DNA from: Bacteroidota bacterium
GTDB lineage: Bacteria; Bacteroidota; Bacteroidia; Chitinophagales; Chitinophagaceae
Length of the DNA: 6,553 nt
Assembly: GCA_947460795.1 (NCBI GenBank)
Contig: CANHJA010000133.1
Coordinates: 1-6,553, forward strand
Reading direction: 5' to 3'
The notes beneath the pieces were generated by a model. The model saw nothing but the letters and a program-made list of their open reading frames with translations. It searched no databases and was not told where the DNA came from. The translations under genes were made by a program, and so were the position numbers. Every line of letters begins with the position of its first letter. Position 1 is the stretch's first letter. This document shows positions 6,285 to 6,553 of this stretch, piece by piece.

Positions 6285-6553
6285 ATGAAATTATTTGTTG
6301 TTCCTACGCCTATTGGCAATTTGCAAGACATGACTTTTAGGGCTATCGATACTCTAAAAAGTGTAGATATTATTTTGGCTGAAGATACGAGAACATCTTC
6401 TGTTTTACTAAAACACTATCAAATTCAAAAGTCAATTTGGAGCTATCACATGCACAATGAACATAAAGTGGTAGAAAAATTAGTGGAAGATATTCAATCA
6501 GGAAAAACGATGGCTTTAATAACCGATGCAGGTACGCCGGGTATTTCTGATCC
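6285..6553 (+). CDS. rsmI: 16S rRNA (cytidine-1402-2'-O)-methyltransferase RsmI, N-terminal part (3' end outside window)
   Basis: The first 89 codons are present and the frame is open at the window end. RsmI uses S-adenosylmethionine to 2'-O-methylate C1402 of 16S rRNA in the ribosomal P site and belongs to the tetrapyrrole methylase (TP_methylase) family. Three family signatures are visible: VPTPIGNL at 6-13, LAEDTRTS at 31-38 and TDAGTPGISD at 80-89. The start is clear because PTPIGNL always sits within the first dozen residues of this family. Roughly a third of the usual 225-290 residues is present. It is divergent from RSH across a 110-bp AT-rich gap, with a -7-like box 5 nt before the ATG. 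No defect is seen in the visible part. Confidence 0.96.
   Translation, partial: MKLFVVPTPIGNLQDMTFRAIDTLKSVDIILAEDTRTSSVLLKHYQIQKSIWSYHMHNEHKVVEKLVEDIQSGKTMALITDAGTPGISD

Overview
The window reads as a stretch of Bacteroidota chromosome. It is AT-rich, has no Shine-Dalgarno-like sequences before its genes, carries TAnnTTTG-type -7 promoter elements, and has family versions typical of that phylum (an M16 peptidase with a LolA-like tail, paired rhomboids followed by a membrane-anchored endonuclease/exonuclease/phosphatase protein, and one long RelA/SpoT homologue). The phylum call is an inference from protein style and promoter motifs. A narrower assignment is not safe.

Layout: (1) 1-789, + strand, is the 3' end of an M16 (insulinase-type) peptidase gene whose product ends in a LolA-like beta domain, followed by a strong intrinsic terminator at 872-903. 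(2) 1057-3877, + strand, is a compact three-gene unit: a rhomboid intramembrane serine protease with all key residues visible, a second rhomboid-fold protein that has lost both catalytic residues (a pseudoprotease), and a membrane-anchored endonuclease/exonuclease/phosphatase (EEP) protein starting at TTG. The gaps are 2 and 8 nt, and a -7 box lies 4 nt before the first ATG. (3) 3949-6174, - strand, is a full-length bifunctional RelA/SpoT homologue (RSH), convergent with the EEP gene. (4) 6175-6284 is a very AT-rich divergent promoter region with a perfect 9-bp inverted repeat. (5) 6285 to the end, + strand, is the 5' part of rsmI.

How the genes work together: the M16 fragment, RSH and rsmI are separate housekeeping units (envelope or periplasmic proteolysis, the (p)ppGpp stringent response, 16S rRNA methylation). 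The three middle genes are probably co-transcribed, and all three products are predicted inner-membrane proteins. The sequence therefore suggests a membrane module of active rhomboid, inactive rhomboid and a membrane-tethered phosphoesterase, with no substrate evident. I see no mobile element, CRISPR array, tRNA or rRNA. Most of the window is ordinary core genome; the rhomboid protease/pseudoprotease/EEP module is the best candidate for something under-described.
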